From: Pseudorhodoplanes sp.
GTDB taxonomy: Bacteria > Pseudomonadota > Alphaproteobacteria > Rhizobiales > Xanthobacteraceae
Reading direction: 5' to 3'
Assembly (NCBI GenBank): GCA_008933495.1
Contig: WBUW01000108.1
Span: 1 to 8,334 of the forward strand
Length of the DNA: 8,334 bases
How positions within the stretch are numbered: the stretch's first letter is position 1; each line of letters starts with the position of its first letter. Made by a program: the position numbers and the translations under genes. A model generated the notes under the pieces. That model searched no databases. It had not been told where the DNA came from and saw nothing but the letters and a program-made list of their open reading frames with translations. Positions 1 to 5,639 of this stretch are shown here, one piece after another.

Positions 1-30
1 CTAGCGGAACGAGCGACCGGCGGTCTCGCG

Positions 31-46
31 CACGGCTTCAGCCGTG
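31..46 (-). other. Small hairpin enclosing the livF stop codon
   Basis: Perfect 6-base inverted repeat (CACGGC / GCCGTG) with a 4-base loop. On the minus strand, which is the mRNA sense of livF, the loop reads TGAA and contains the TGA stop codon (38-40). No T-tract follows, so it does not look like an intrinsic terminator; it could slightly stabilise the 3' end of livF or be chance in GC-rich DNA. The remaining bases to the window edge (1-30) show nothing I can identify, so I cannot tell whether the operon continues leftwards. Confidence 0.4.
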
Positions 47-769
47 ACCGGGCGCCGCGGTGCTGATCTTCAATCCGATCAGGCGGTCGAGTGTCGCGTG
101 GTCGGCCAGAAGCGCGGCCGCGGCGGCGCGATGCACGATCGCGCCGCGCTCGATGACGATGGCCTGCGCGGCGAGCGACAGAGCGATGTCGGAATGCTGC
201 TCGACCAGGATGAAGGCCATGCCCTGTTCCCGGGTCATGCGCGCGATCGCCTCGCTCAGCTCGTCGACGATGATCGGCGCAAGCCCTTCGAGCGGCTCGT
301 CGAGCAGGAGCAAAGCGGGATTGGTCATCAGCGCGCGCGCGGTTGCCAGCATCTGCTGCTCGCCGCCGGACAGGTGGTTGCCCTTGTTGCCGCGCCGCTC
401 GGCCAGGCGGGGAAACAGGTCGTAGACCCGTTCGAGCGTCCAGGGTCCCGGCCGCGCGGTCACCGTCAGGTTTTCCTCGACCGTCAGCGAGGGAAAAATC
501 TCGCGCTCCTGCGCCACCCATCCGAGCCCGGCGCGCGCGCGCCGATGCGCCGGCATGGCGGTGATATCGCTGCCGCGCCAGGAGATCGTGCCCTTGGTGA
601 CCTTGGTGAAGCCCATGATGGTCATAAGCAGCGTCGACTTGCCGACGCCGTTGCGGCCGAGCACGGCGAGGCTGCCATGGCGGGGAATGTCGAGCGAGAT
701 GCCATCGAGCACGACCGCGTCGCCGTAGCCGGCGCGCACATCCGACAGGCTGAGCAGCGCCTCAGACAT
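38..769 (-). CDS. livF: Branched-chain amino acid-type ABC transporter ATP-binding protein LivF
   Basis: A 243-residue cytoplasmic ATPase, the second nucleotide-binding subunit of a Liv/HAAT-family importer; it pairs with LivG to drive uptake through LivH-LivM. Visible motifs in order: Walker A GRNGVGKST (38-46), Q-loop Q87 within WVAQERE, a stretch around EIFPSLTVEENL (90-101) typical of LivF, ABC signature LSGGEQ (133-138), Walker B LLLLDE (153-158) and switch histidine H192. Length is normal for the family (about 235-245). The ATG at 769 overlaps the last 8 bases of livG and is preceded by AGAGG five bases upstream, which supports this start. It is the last liv gene seen and ends in TGA. 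Family membership is clear; the substrate is not. Relatives in rhizobia include transporters of aromatic acids, amides and urea as well as amino acids. Confidence 0.94.
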   Translation of the reverse strand: MSEALLSLSDVRAGYGDAVVLDGISLDIPRHGSLAVLGRNGVGKSTLLMTIMGFTKVTKGTISWRGSDITAMPAHRRARAGLGWVAQEREIFPSLTVEENLTVTARPGPWTLERVYDLFPRLAERRGNKGNHLSGGEQQMLATARALMTNPALLLLDEPLEGLAPIIVDELSEAIARMTREQGMAFILVEQHSDIALSLAAQAIVIERGAIVHRAAAAALLADHATLDRLIGLKISTAAPGHG

Positions 770-1517
770 GGTGCCTCTTGCCGAGATAGACTTCGCGCAC
801 CTGCTGGTCGGTGGCGATCTGTACCGGCGTGCCCTCGACCAGAATGCGTCCGCCCACCATCACGATGATGCGGCTGGCGAAGCGGAACACCACGTTCATG
901 TCGTGCTCGATGAACAGGATCGAGATATCCTTCGACAATCCGGCGATGGCCGCGAACAGCTCGGCGCTCTCCTCGCGCGGCACGCCCGCGGCCGGCTCGT
1001 CGAGGAGCAGGACGCGCGGGCCGGTCGCCAGCGCCAGCGCGATTTCGAGGAGACGCTGCTGCCCATAGGCCAGCTCGCGCGTCGGCCGCGTGCAGACATC
1101 GCCGAGCCGCAGCGACAGCAGAATGGCATAGGCTTCCTCGATGGCGTCGCGGTAGGCCGGCAGCGCGCGCCACCAGGCCGGCGCAATGCCGCGCCGTTCG
1201 CAGACCGCGAGCGTCACCGCCTCGAGCGCGCTCAGGTGCGGGAACAGGCTGTTGATCTGGAAGGTGCGGACAAGGCCGCGCTTGACCCGCAGGTCGGGCG
1301 ACAGCCGCGAAATGTCGGAATCGCCGAGCAGGATCTGTCCGCTGTCGGGTGTCAGCATCCCGGTCATCAGGTTGATGAGCGTGGTCTTGCCGGCGCCGTT
1401 CGGCCCGATCAGCGCGTGGCGCTCGCCCGGCGGCAGCACAAGCTCGATGTCGTTGGCAACCACGAGCGAGCCGAAGCTCTTGTTCAGCCCGTGCACGGTC
1501 AAGGCCGGAGCGGTCAT
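762..1517 (-). CDS. livG: Branched-chain amino acid-type ABC transporter ATP-binding protein LivG
   Basis: A 251-residue ATPase, partner of LivF. Motifs: Walker A GPNGAGKTT (38-46), Q-loop Q87 in RTFQINSLFP, signature LAYGQQ (149-154, the GQQ form usual in LivG instead of SGGQ), Walker B VLLLDE (169-174), switch histidine H205 in FIEHDM, and a C-terminus ending in VREVYLG (240-246), a family hallmark. The open frame extends upstream to about 2039 because no stop interrupts it, but that part is out-of-frame livM; the ATG at 1517 matches the normal LivG N-terminus (MTAPALTVHGLNKSFG) and forms an ATGA overlap with the livM stop. AAGG lies five bases upstream as a ribosome binding site. Its stop overlaps the livF start by 8 bases, so the two ATPases are probably made in coupled, near-equal amounts. 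Confidence 0.94.
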   Translation of the reverse strand: MTAPALTVHGLNKSFGSLVVANDIELVLPPGERHALIGPNGAGKTTLINLMTGMLTPDSGQILLGDSDISRLSPDLRVKRGLVRTFQINSLFPHLSALEAVTLAVCERRGIAPAWWRALPAYRDAIEEAYAILLSLRLGDVCTRPTRELAYGQQRLLEIALALATGPRVLLLDEPAAGVPREESAELFAAIAGLSKDISILFIEHDMNVVFRFASRIIVMVGGRILVEGTPVQIATDQQVREVYLGKRHHV

Positions 1518-2509
1518 GTCGCCTTGCCCCGCCAGGCCGCGGCGAGCCGCGCCAGGCCGCCGAGAATGCCGTTGGGCAGGAACATCACGACCGCGACCAG
1601 CAGCACGCCGATGCCGAAATACCAGTATTGCGGCGTGAGGCCGGAAAAGCGGTCGCGCGCGACCATGAAGATGATGGCGCCGACAAAGCCGCCATAGAGC
1701 CGGCCGGCGCCGCCGAGCACGAGGATCACCAGAACGTCGGCGGAGCGCTGGAAACTCAGCGTCTCGAGCGAAACGGTTTCCGTGGTCTGCGCCAGCAGCG
1801 CGCCCGCGATCCCGGCGATCGCGGCCGAGAGCGTGTAGATTTTGCGGATATGGGCGACGCTCGGCGCGCCGATCGCCGGCATGCGGACCGGGTTTTCCCG
1901 GATGCCGCGCAGCGACAGCCCGAACGGCGAATTGGTCAGCCGGCGCGTCACCAGGAATACCGCGAACAGCACGATCAGCGCGTAGGCGTAGGCGGTAAAG
2001 CCCCACAGGTCGAACATGAACGCGCCGAGCAAGGGCCACATCCGCACGCCCTGCAGGCCGTCGGCGCCGCCGGTGAGCCAGTGCGCCTTGTTCGCCAGTT
2101 CATGCAGCAAGAGCCCGAAGCCGAGCGTGATCATGATCAGCGTGAGATGGCGGAAGCGCGCGATCACGAAGCTTGAAACGTAGCCGACGAGGGCGGCAAC
2201 CACGGCGCCGAGCACGAGCCCGCTCAGCGGTTCGCCCCATCCGTGCTTGGCCAACAGGCCGGCGGAATAGGCGCCCAGCCCGAAAAACGCCGCGTGGCCG
2301 AGCGAGACGATCCCGGCATAGCCGAGAATGAGATCGAGCGAGAGCGCGAACAGCGCGGTGATCGCGATCTGGCTGGCGAGCACCAGATAGTTCGGAAACA
2401 GCACGAACGGCAGCAGGCACGACAGCCAGAAGGCGAGTTCGACCGCGCGCCAGCGCGTCTGAGCCTGAAGATAAGCCTGCGGCGCAAAGGCGGAGGAAGC
2501 GGATGCCAT
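1514..2509 (-). CDS. livM: Branched-chain amino acid-type ABC transporter permease LivM
   Basis: A 331-residue inner-membrane permease that forms the transport channel with LivH. After a short polar N-terminus (1-22) come many hydrophobic segments. Diagnostic stretches are SLDLILGYAGIVSLGHAAFFGLGAY (57-81), the LivM form of the conserved membrane loop; RGIRENPVRMPAIG (201-214), a cytoplasmic loop expected to contact the ATPases; VLVILVLGGAGRLYGGFVGA (259-278); and MFLPNGILGG near the C-terminus (309-318). Length is typical (about 300-430 in the family) with no N-terminal extension of the E. coli type. The ATG at 2509 lies 3 bases after the livH stop, with GGAAAG about 8 bases upstream inside the end of livH. 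The stop overlaps the livG start (ATGA). Confidence 0.93.
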   Translation of the reverse strand: MASASSAFAPQAYLQAQTRWRAVELAFWLSCLLPFVLFPNYLVLASQIAITALFALSLDLILGYAGIVSLGHAAFFGLGAYSAGLLAKHGWGEPLSGLVLGAVVAALVGYVSSFVIARFRHLTLIMITLGFGLLLHELANKAHWLTGGADGLQGVRMWPLLGAFMFDLWGFTAYAYALIVLFAVFLVTRRLTNSPFGLSLRGIRENPVRMPAIGAPSVAHIRKIYTLSAAIAGIAGALLAQTTETVSLETLSFQRSADVLVILVLGGAGRLYGGFVGAIIFMVARDRFSGLTPQYWYFGIGVLLVAVVMFLPNGILGGLARLAAAWRGKAT

Positions 2510-2512
2510 CGG

Positions 2513-3376
2513 TCAGCGCTTTCCGAACAGGCCGGCCGGGCGCCACATCAGGAGCGCCAGCATGACGAGATAGATCAGGAACGCGCCGAGTTCAGGCACA
2601 TAATATTTGCCGGCGACGTCGCTGAAGCCGATCAGCGATGCGGCGGCGAACGAACCGCCGATCGAGCCGAGCCCGCCGACCGAAACCACGATCAGCACGT
2701 AAACGAGATAATGAAAGGCGAAAGCCGGGTCGAGGCCCACGATCTCGATGGCAAGCGCGCCGCCCAGCCCGGCAAGGCCGCTGCCGAGCGCGAAGGTGAC
2801 GGCAAAGGAACGGTCGACGTCGATGCCAAGCCCGCGCGCCATGCGCTGGTTGTCGACGGCGGCGCGAATGGTGCCGCCGAAGCGGGTGAATTCCAGCATC
2901 AGGCCGAGTACGAGCGCGATAACGAGCGCGGTGACGACCAGAAAGACGCGGTAGATGCCGAAATTGACGCCGAGCAGCGTCCACGATCCGCGCAGATAGG
3001 ACGGCAGTTCGACCGGCTGCTGCACGGTGCCGTAAAGATAGGCCGCGACCGCCACCGAGATGAAGGCAATGCCGATCGTCAGCAGCACCTGATCGAGTTC
3101 GCTCGCGCGATAGAGGCGGCGATAGAGCGCACGCTCGAAGACCACCGCGGTTGCCGCCGCCGACAGGAAGGCGAGTGGCAGCGTGGCGAAGAACGGCCAC
3201 TGGAAATCGCGCATCAGTGTCACGGTGACATAGCCGCCGAGCATGGCGAAGGCGCAATGCGCGAGATTGACGAAATTCATCATCCCGAGCGTGACCGAGA
3301 GGCCGACCGACAACAGGAACAGCAGCATGCCGTAGGCAAAGCCGTCGAACAGCACACCAACGAAAGGGCCGAGCAT
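2513..3376 (-). CDS. livH: Branched-chain amino acid-type ABC transporter permease LivH
   Basis: A 287-residue inner-membrane permease and first full gene of the importer operon. Family signs: VGLSVTLGMMNFVNLAHCAFAMLGGY (24-49), corresponding to the conserved LivH stretch around NFAHGE; IRAAVDNQRMARGLGIDVDR (170-189), the cytoplasmic coupling loop; VVSVGGLGSIGGSFAAASLIG (230-250); and the C-terminal WRPAGLFGKR (278-287). Length matches the family (about 285-300). The start at 3376 gives the usual short N-terminus before the first membrane segment. Its ribosome binding site is weak (CGGAA about ten bases upstream), unlike that of the short frame just before it. The same frame is open upstream to an ATG at 3478 except for one TAG at 3416-3418. 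Alternative identity within HAAT permeases (for example UrtB, urea) is possible but not favoured, since no urt-specific neighbour is seen. Confidence 0.93.
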   Translation of the reverse strand: MLGPFVGVLFDGFAYGMLLFLLSVGLSVTLGMMNFVNLAHCAFAMLGGYVTVTLMRDFQWPFFATLPLAFLSAAATAVVFERALYRRLYRASELDQVLLTIGIAFISVAVAAYLYGTVQQPVELPSYLRGSWTLLGVNFGIYRVFLVVTALVIALVLGLMLEFTRFGGTIRAAVDNQRMARGLGIDVDRSFAVTFALGSGLAGLGGALAIEIVGLDPAFAFHYLVYVLIVVSVGGLGSIGGSFAAASLIGFSDVAGKYYVPELGAFLIYLVMLALLMWRPAGLFGKR

Positions 3377-3409
3377 GTCGCGTGTTCCGTCTGAAACAGG
3401 GACGAGGCT

Positions 3410-3422
3410 GCGCTGCTAGCGC
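3410..3422 (-). other. Hairpin at the stop codon of the short upstream frame
   Basis: On the minus strand GCGCT-AGC-AGCGC forms a 5-base stem with a 3-base loop. The TAG that ends the short upstream frame runs from the last stem base into the loop. It lies 34 bases upstream of the livH ATG. No T-tract follows. It could influence ribosome termination or re-initiation, or be chance in GC-rich sequence. Confidence 0.3.
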
Positions 3423-3478
3423 ACGGCGCCAAAGGGACGGATCAACCAGGCGGCTGCGGATTTCCCGACGCAAAGCAT
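3416..3478 (-). CDS. Possible 20-residue leader peptide / upstream ORF ahead of livH
   Basis: An ATG at 3478 opens 20 codons (starting MLCVGKSAAAWL, ending FGAVR) and stops at TAG, 39 bases before the livH ATG and in the same reading frame as livH. It is preceded by GGGGGAGGTG (3481-3490), the strongest Shine-Dalgarno match in the window, spaced 4 bases from the ATG. A candidate promoter lies just upstream, which would place this frame at the start of the liv transcript. The peptide has single or paired Leu, Val, Ile and Trp codons but no run of one amino acid, so classical amino-acid attenuation is not evident. It may be a translated leader that couples to livH, or a chance frame beside a purine-rich stretch. 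I know of no named homologue. Confidence 0.4.
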   Translation of the reverse strand: MLCVGKSAAAWLIRPFGAVR

Positions 3479-3480
3479 GA

Positions 3481-3490
3481 CACCTCCCCC
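3481..3490 (-). promoter_or_regulatory. Strong Shine-Dalgarno sequence of the short upstream ORF
   Basis: On the minus strand this reads GGGGGAGGTG, with GGAGGTG fully complementary to the 3' end of 16S rRNA. It lies 4 bases before the ATG at 3478, slightly closer than optimal but usable. It is far better than the sites before livH and before the TetR gene, which is the main reason for taking the short frame seriously. Confidence 0.45.
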
Positions 3491-3506
3491 TCGATGTTTT
3501 TTTCAA

Positions 3507-3535
3507 ACCGTAACCATGGGGCCGGGAACGGTCAA
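3507..3535 (-). promoter_or_regulatory. Candidate promoter of the liv operon
   Basis: On the minus strand TTGACC (3530-3535) is followed after 17 bases by TACGGT (3507-3512), a good -35 and a weak -10 of the housekeeping sigma type. Transcription would begin near 3500, in or beside a run of seven A residues (3497-3503), and enter the short upstream frame about 20 bases later. No operator or general-regulator site could be recognised. Other GC-rich promoters could be missed by eye. Confidence 0.4.
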
Positions 3536-3676
3536 TTTGCCAGTGCACGCGCAAGCGTATCGGCCGCCGGCTTATTCTGCACCTTGTGTTCCGCAACGAA
3601 CGTCATTGCCCACGCACTTGCCCATTGCGGCGGCTTCGCATCAACGGATCGCGTGCGGCGCGCGCGATCGACGTGC

Positions 3677-3693
3677 CGCCGGCGCGGCCGGCG
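3677..3693. repeat. GC-rich inverted repeat (7-base stem, 3-base loop)
   Basis: CGCCGGC (3677-3683) and GCCGGCG (3687-3693) are perfect reverse complements separated by GCG. No T-tract follows on either strand, so intrinsic termination is unlikely. It could be a protein-binding site or a chance hairpin in a GC-rich spacer. Confidence 0.35.
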
Positions 3694-3781
3694 CAAACAT
3701 GCGCGCCTGCGCGCGCGCGTTCAGCCGCGCACGCACCCTGCGACGAAACGCCCGATCAATTTTCTTCCGGTCGCCCGTCGG

Positions 3782-3793
3782 CCGCGCGCGCGG
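3782..3793. repeat. 12-base alternating CG palindrome
   Basis: CCGCGCGCGCGG is a perfect 12-base palindrome ending 13 bases before the -35 element of the TetR-operon promoter. Such tracts can adopt left-handed DNA under negative supercoiling (general knowledge); whether it acts here is unknown. Confidence 0.35.
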
Positions 3794-3806
3794 GTGCCGG
3801 CGCGAA

Positions 3807-3835
3807 TTGACTTTGCGCTCGTTCTCCCATATGAG
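3807..3835 (+). promoter_or_regulatory. Promoter of the tetR-family/RND efflux operon
   Basis: TTGACT (3807-3812), 17 bases, then TATGAG (3830-3835): five of six and four of six matches to the housekeeping consensus with ideal spacing, a strong promoter for an alphaproteobacterium. Transcription would start near 3842, giving a leader of about 30 bases before the repressor ATG at 3874. A palindrome at 3833-3848 overlaps the -10 element and the predicted start point, where a bound repressor would block RNA polymerase. Confidence 0.6.
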
Positions 3836-3848
3836 CGAACGTTCATTC
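3833..3848. promoter_or_regulatory. Putative TetR-family operator (GAACGTTC palindrome)
   Basis: GAGCGAACGTTCATTC contains a perfect 8-base palindrome GAACGTTC (3837-3844) flanked by matching GA and TC ends; 12 of 16 positions are symmetric. TetR/AcrR repressors typically bind palindromes of this size next to their own gene. It overlaps the -10 of the candidate promoter and lies 26 bases before the repressor start codon. Assignment to this repressor is by position and symmetry only. Confidence 0.55.
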
Positions 3849-3873
3849 TCATTTACCGCACCGCAATAAAGTC

Positions 3874-4506
3874 ATGCGCAAGGCCAATGTCCAGCTTCAG
3901 AGCGACCGCCGCGACGAGATTCTGAACGCCGCCCGCGAATGCTTCGCGCGGACCGGGTTCCACCAGACCTCGATGCAGCAGATCTGCGCCGCCGCCGGCA
4001 TGAGCCCCGGCAACCTGTACCGCTATTTCCCGTCCAAGGAAGCCATCATCGCCGGCATCGCGGAACGCGACCGCGCCGAAGTCGGCGCGCAGATTGCCGC
4101 CGTGCAGAACGCGCCCGATTTCTTTGCGATGCTCGCCGCGCTCGCGCGCCATCATTTTGTCGAGCGCACCGCGGACGAAGTCGGGCTGTGCGCGGAAATC
4201 ATGTCGGAAAGCCGGCGCAATCCGGCGATTGCCAAAATCATGCACGAATTCGACCATGACGTGGCGCAACGGCTGACCGCCATGTTGCGCAGCGCAGCCG
4301 GGCGCGGCGAGATCGCGTCCGACGTCGATTACGGCGCCGTCGTGACAATGCTGATGGTGATCGCCGACGGCGTGTGGTGGCGGCGCGCGGTCGATCCGAA
4401 TTTCGACGCAGAAAGAGTGTTGCCTCTAGTCATGGACATCACCCGCCACATGCTTGAGGGCCGGCCGGCGGGCGATCGGAACCAAAGCGCGGAGCATTCG
4501 CAATGA
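3874..4506 (+). CDS. TetR/AcrR-family transcriptional repressor
   Basis: A 210-residue DNA-binding regulator, probably the ligand-released repressor of the efflux operon it heads. The N-terminal domain (about 12-58) is classic TetR: RRDEILNAARECFARTGF (12-29), then the helix-turn-helix TSMQQICAAAGMSPGNLYRYFPSKEAII (32-59). The C-terminal two-thirds is a helical ligand/dimer domain with no residues I can tie to a specific inducer. Length is typical. ATG at 3874 is the only ATG in this frame after an in-frame TGA at 3832-3834. There is no clear Shine-Dalgarno sequence (AATAAAG precedes it), suggesting low translation, which suits a repressor. The stop overlaps the adaptor start as ATGA, so repressor and pump share one mRNA and autorepression is likely. 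Confidence 0.92.
   Translation: MRKANVQLQSDRRDEILNAARECFARTGFHQTSMQQICAAAGMSPGNLYRYFPSKEAIIAGIAERDRAEVGAQIAAVQNAPDFFAMLAALARHHFVERTADEVGLCAEIMSESRRNPAIAKIMHEFDHDVAQRLTAMLRSAAGRGEIASDVDYGAVVTMLMVIADGVWWRRAVDPNFDAERVLPLVMDITRHMLEGRPAGDRNQSAEHSQ
4491..4494 (+). promoter_or_regulatory. Ribosome binding site deciding the adaptor start
   Basis: GGAG lies 8 bases before the ATG at 4503, inside the end of the repressor gene. Together with the ATGA overlap it supports 4503 as the true start of the adaptor and makes translational coupling likely. Confidence 0.6.
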
Positions 4507-5597
4507 AAGCAAACCGCATTACCGCGGTCGGTCTCGTCGTCGGCGCCATCGCCTGGGTGGCGTCCGGCCATCTCATCCCGCACGAATCGGCGGACGGCAA
4601 GGCCGCAATCCGTGCCGGCGAGAAGAGCCAGAAACCCTTCCGCGTCGCCGTCATGACCGCGGGCCTCGAACCGCACAGCCGCAAGCTGATCCTGTCCGGG
4701 CGCACCGAAGCCGACCGGAGGGTGACGCTCACCGCGCGCACCGGCGGCGTGCTCACCGAATTGCGCGTGAAGCGCGGACAGCAGGTCAGGAAGGGCGATG
4801 TCATTGCCGTGCTTTCCGACGACGCGCGCGAAGCGCAGGTCGCGCAGGCGCGCGCGCTGTTCAACCAGCGCCAGACCGAGCTGGAAGCGCGCCGCAAGCT
4901 GATCGAGCAGGGCACCCTGCCCAAGCTCGAACTGGTCAATCTCGAATCCCAGTTCAAGGCGGCGGAGGCTGCGCTTGCCGCCGCCACTGCCGAACGCGAT
5001 CGCGGCGTCGTCAAGTCGCCGTGGGACGGCGTGATCACCGAGGTTCCGGCCGAGGTCGGTGGCGCCGCGTTCTCCATGGCCGGCAAGGAAGTGGCGAAAA
5101 TGGTCGCGCTCGACCCGATGCTTGCGGTGGTCGAAGTGTCCGAACGCAAGCTGTCCGGCATCGAGCCCGGCGATACCGCCAATGTTCGCCTGGTGACCGG
5201 ACCGACGGCGACCGGACGCGTGCGCTACGTGTCGAAATCGGCGAGCGAAACCACGCGCACCTATCGTGTCGAGGTCGAGATCGACAATCGCAACGGCGCG
5301 ATCCCCGACGGCATCACGGCGGAAGTCGCCATCCCGCTGGCGCCGGTGCCGTCGGCGCGCGTCCCGCGCTCGGCGCTGACCTATTCGTCGGCCGGCAATC
5401 TGGGCGTGCGGGTCGTGGGCGCGGACAGCAAGGTCGGCTTTGCGCCGGTGAGCATGGTCGAGGACGAGCAGTCGCACATGTGGGTGACAGGCATCCCCGA
5501 TCGGTCGCGCGTCATCGTGCAGGGCCAGGACTTCGTGCGCGAGGGCCAGATCGTCCAGGCCGTCGCTGCCGAGACGACGGCCGCCAGCGCGCGATAA
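4503..5597 (+). CDS. RND efflux periplasmic adaptor subunit (membrane fusion protein, HlyD/AcrA type)
   Basis: A 364-residue adaptor that would link the inner-membrane RND pump to an outer-membrane channel. The N-terminus (MKANRITAVGLVVGAIAWVASG) is a basic start plus one hydrophobic segment (about 6-22); no lipobox cysteine is present, so it is probably anchored by this helix or cleaved, not a lipoprotein like AcrA. Then come the first lipoyl half-motif GGVLTELRVKRGQQVRKGDVIAVL (81-104), a short charged alpha-hairpin (about 108-168), the second half-motif SPWDGVITEVPAEVG (172-186), a beta-barrel domain including TYRVEVEIDNRNGAIPDG (253-270), and a membrane-proximal domain with VPRSAL (287-292). 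Length is within the family range (350-420). It overlaps the repressor by 4 bases and is followed 42 bases later by the pump gene. Substrate range cannot be predicted. Confidence 0.92.
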   Translation: MKANRITAVGLVVGAIAWVASGHLIPHESADGKAAIRAGEKSQKPFRVAVMTAGLEPHSRKLILSGRTEADRRVTLTARTGGVLTELRVKRGQQVRKGDVIAVLSDDAREAQVAQARALFNQRQTELEARRKLIEQGTLPKLELVNLESQFKAAEAALAAATAERDRGVVKSPWDGVITEVPAEVGGAAFSMAGKEVAKMVALDPMLAVVEVSERKLSGIEPGDTANVRLVTGPTATGRVRYVSKSASETTRTYRVEVEIDNRNGAIPDGITAEVAIPLAPVPSARVPRSALTYSSAGNLGVRVVGADSKVGFAPVSMVEDEQSHMWVTGIPDRSRVIVQGQDFVREGQIVQAVAAETTAASAR

Positions 5598-5639
5598 CAG
5601 CCAAGCCGCAAGCGCAAGCCGAGCGAGAGAAAAGTCCCG

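Larger units (their letters stand above)
3536..3806. other. Intergenic region without an identifiable gene
   Basis: This GC-rich stretch between the two divergent candidate promoters carries open frames on both strands, but their translations are arginine/alanine-rich, lack family features and lack ribosome binding sites, so I annotate none. It contains several alternating purine-pyrimidine tracts (9 bases at 3658-3666, 10 at 3697-3706, 13 at 3708-3720, and the palindrome at 3782-3793) and a hairpin at 3677-3693. A sequence resembling the downstream operator but with one base missing (GAACGTCATT) occurs at 3598-3607. No tRNA, small-RNA terminator or mobile-element end was seen. Confidence 0.5.

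Noticed and set aside
1..37. A minus-strand frame ending in TAG at 1-3 as the tail of another gene
   Set aside because: The frame overlaps livF out of register, and too few bases remain outside livF to support a gene.
44..868. Long plus-strand open frames opposite livF, livG and livH (44-868, 768-1697, 2243-3394)
   Set aside because: They are in the same opposite-codon register as the true liv genes and result from avoidance of TTA, CTA and TCA. Their translations show no recognisable domains.
762..2039. A 425-codon form of LivG
   Set aside because: The extra N-terminal part is out-of-frame livM. The internal ATG at 1517 gives a normal LivG N-terminus and an ATGA overlap with livM.
3377..3478. 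Extending livH to the ATG at 3478
   Set aside because: A TAG at 3416-3418 interrupts the frame, and the start at 3376 already gives a family-typical N-terminus. Readthrough is kept only as a speculative possibility.
3497..3503. Run of seven T residues as a terminator
   Set aside because: No GC-rich stem precedes it on the plus strand, and on the minus strand it lies at the predicted transcription start.
2592..3596. 334-codon minus-strand frame overlapping livH
   Set aside because: It is a different frame of livH with an arginine-rich translation; livH itself has clear permease motifs.
3595..3609. Second operator-like site, CAACGAACGTCATTG
   Set aside because: It resembles the main operator but lacks one base of the palindrome core and is only partly symmetric; too weak to annotate.
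3477..3925. Arg/Ala-rich plus-strand open frames in the divergent spacer (3477-3869, 3494-3925, 3586-3810)
   Set aside because: They lack ribosome binding sites and family features, overlap the promoter and operator, and are what high-GC sequence gives by chance.
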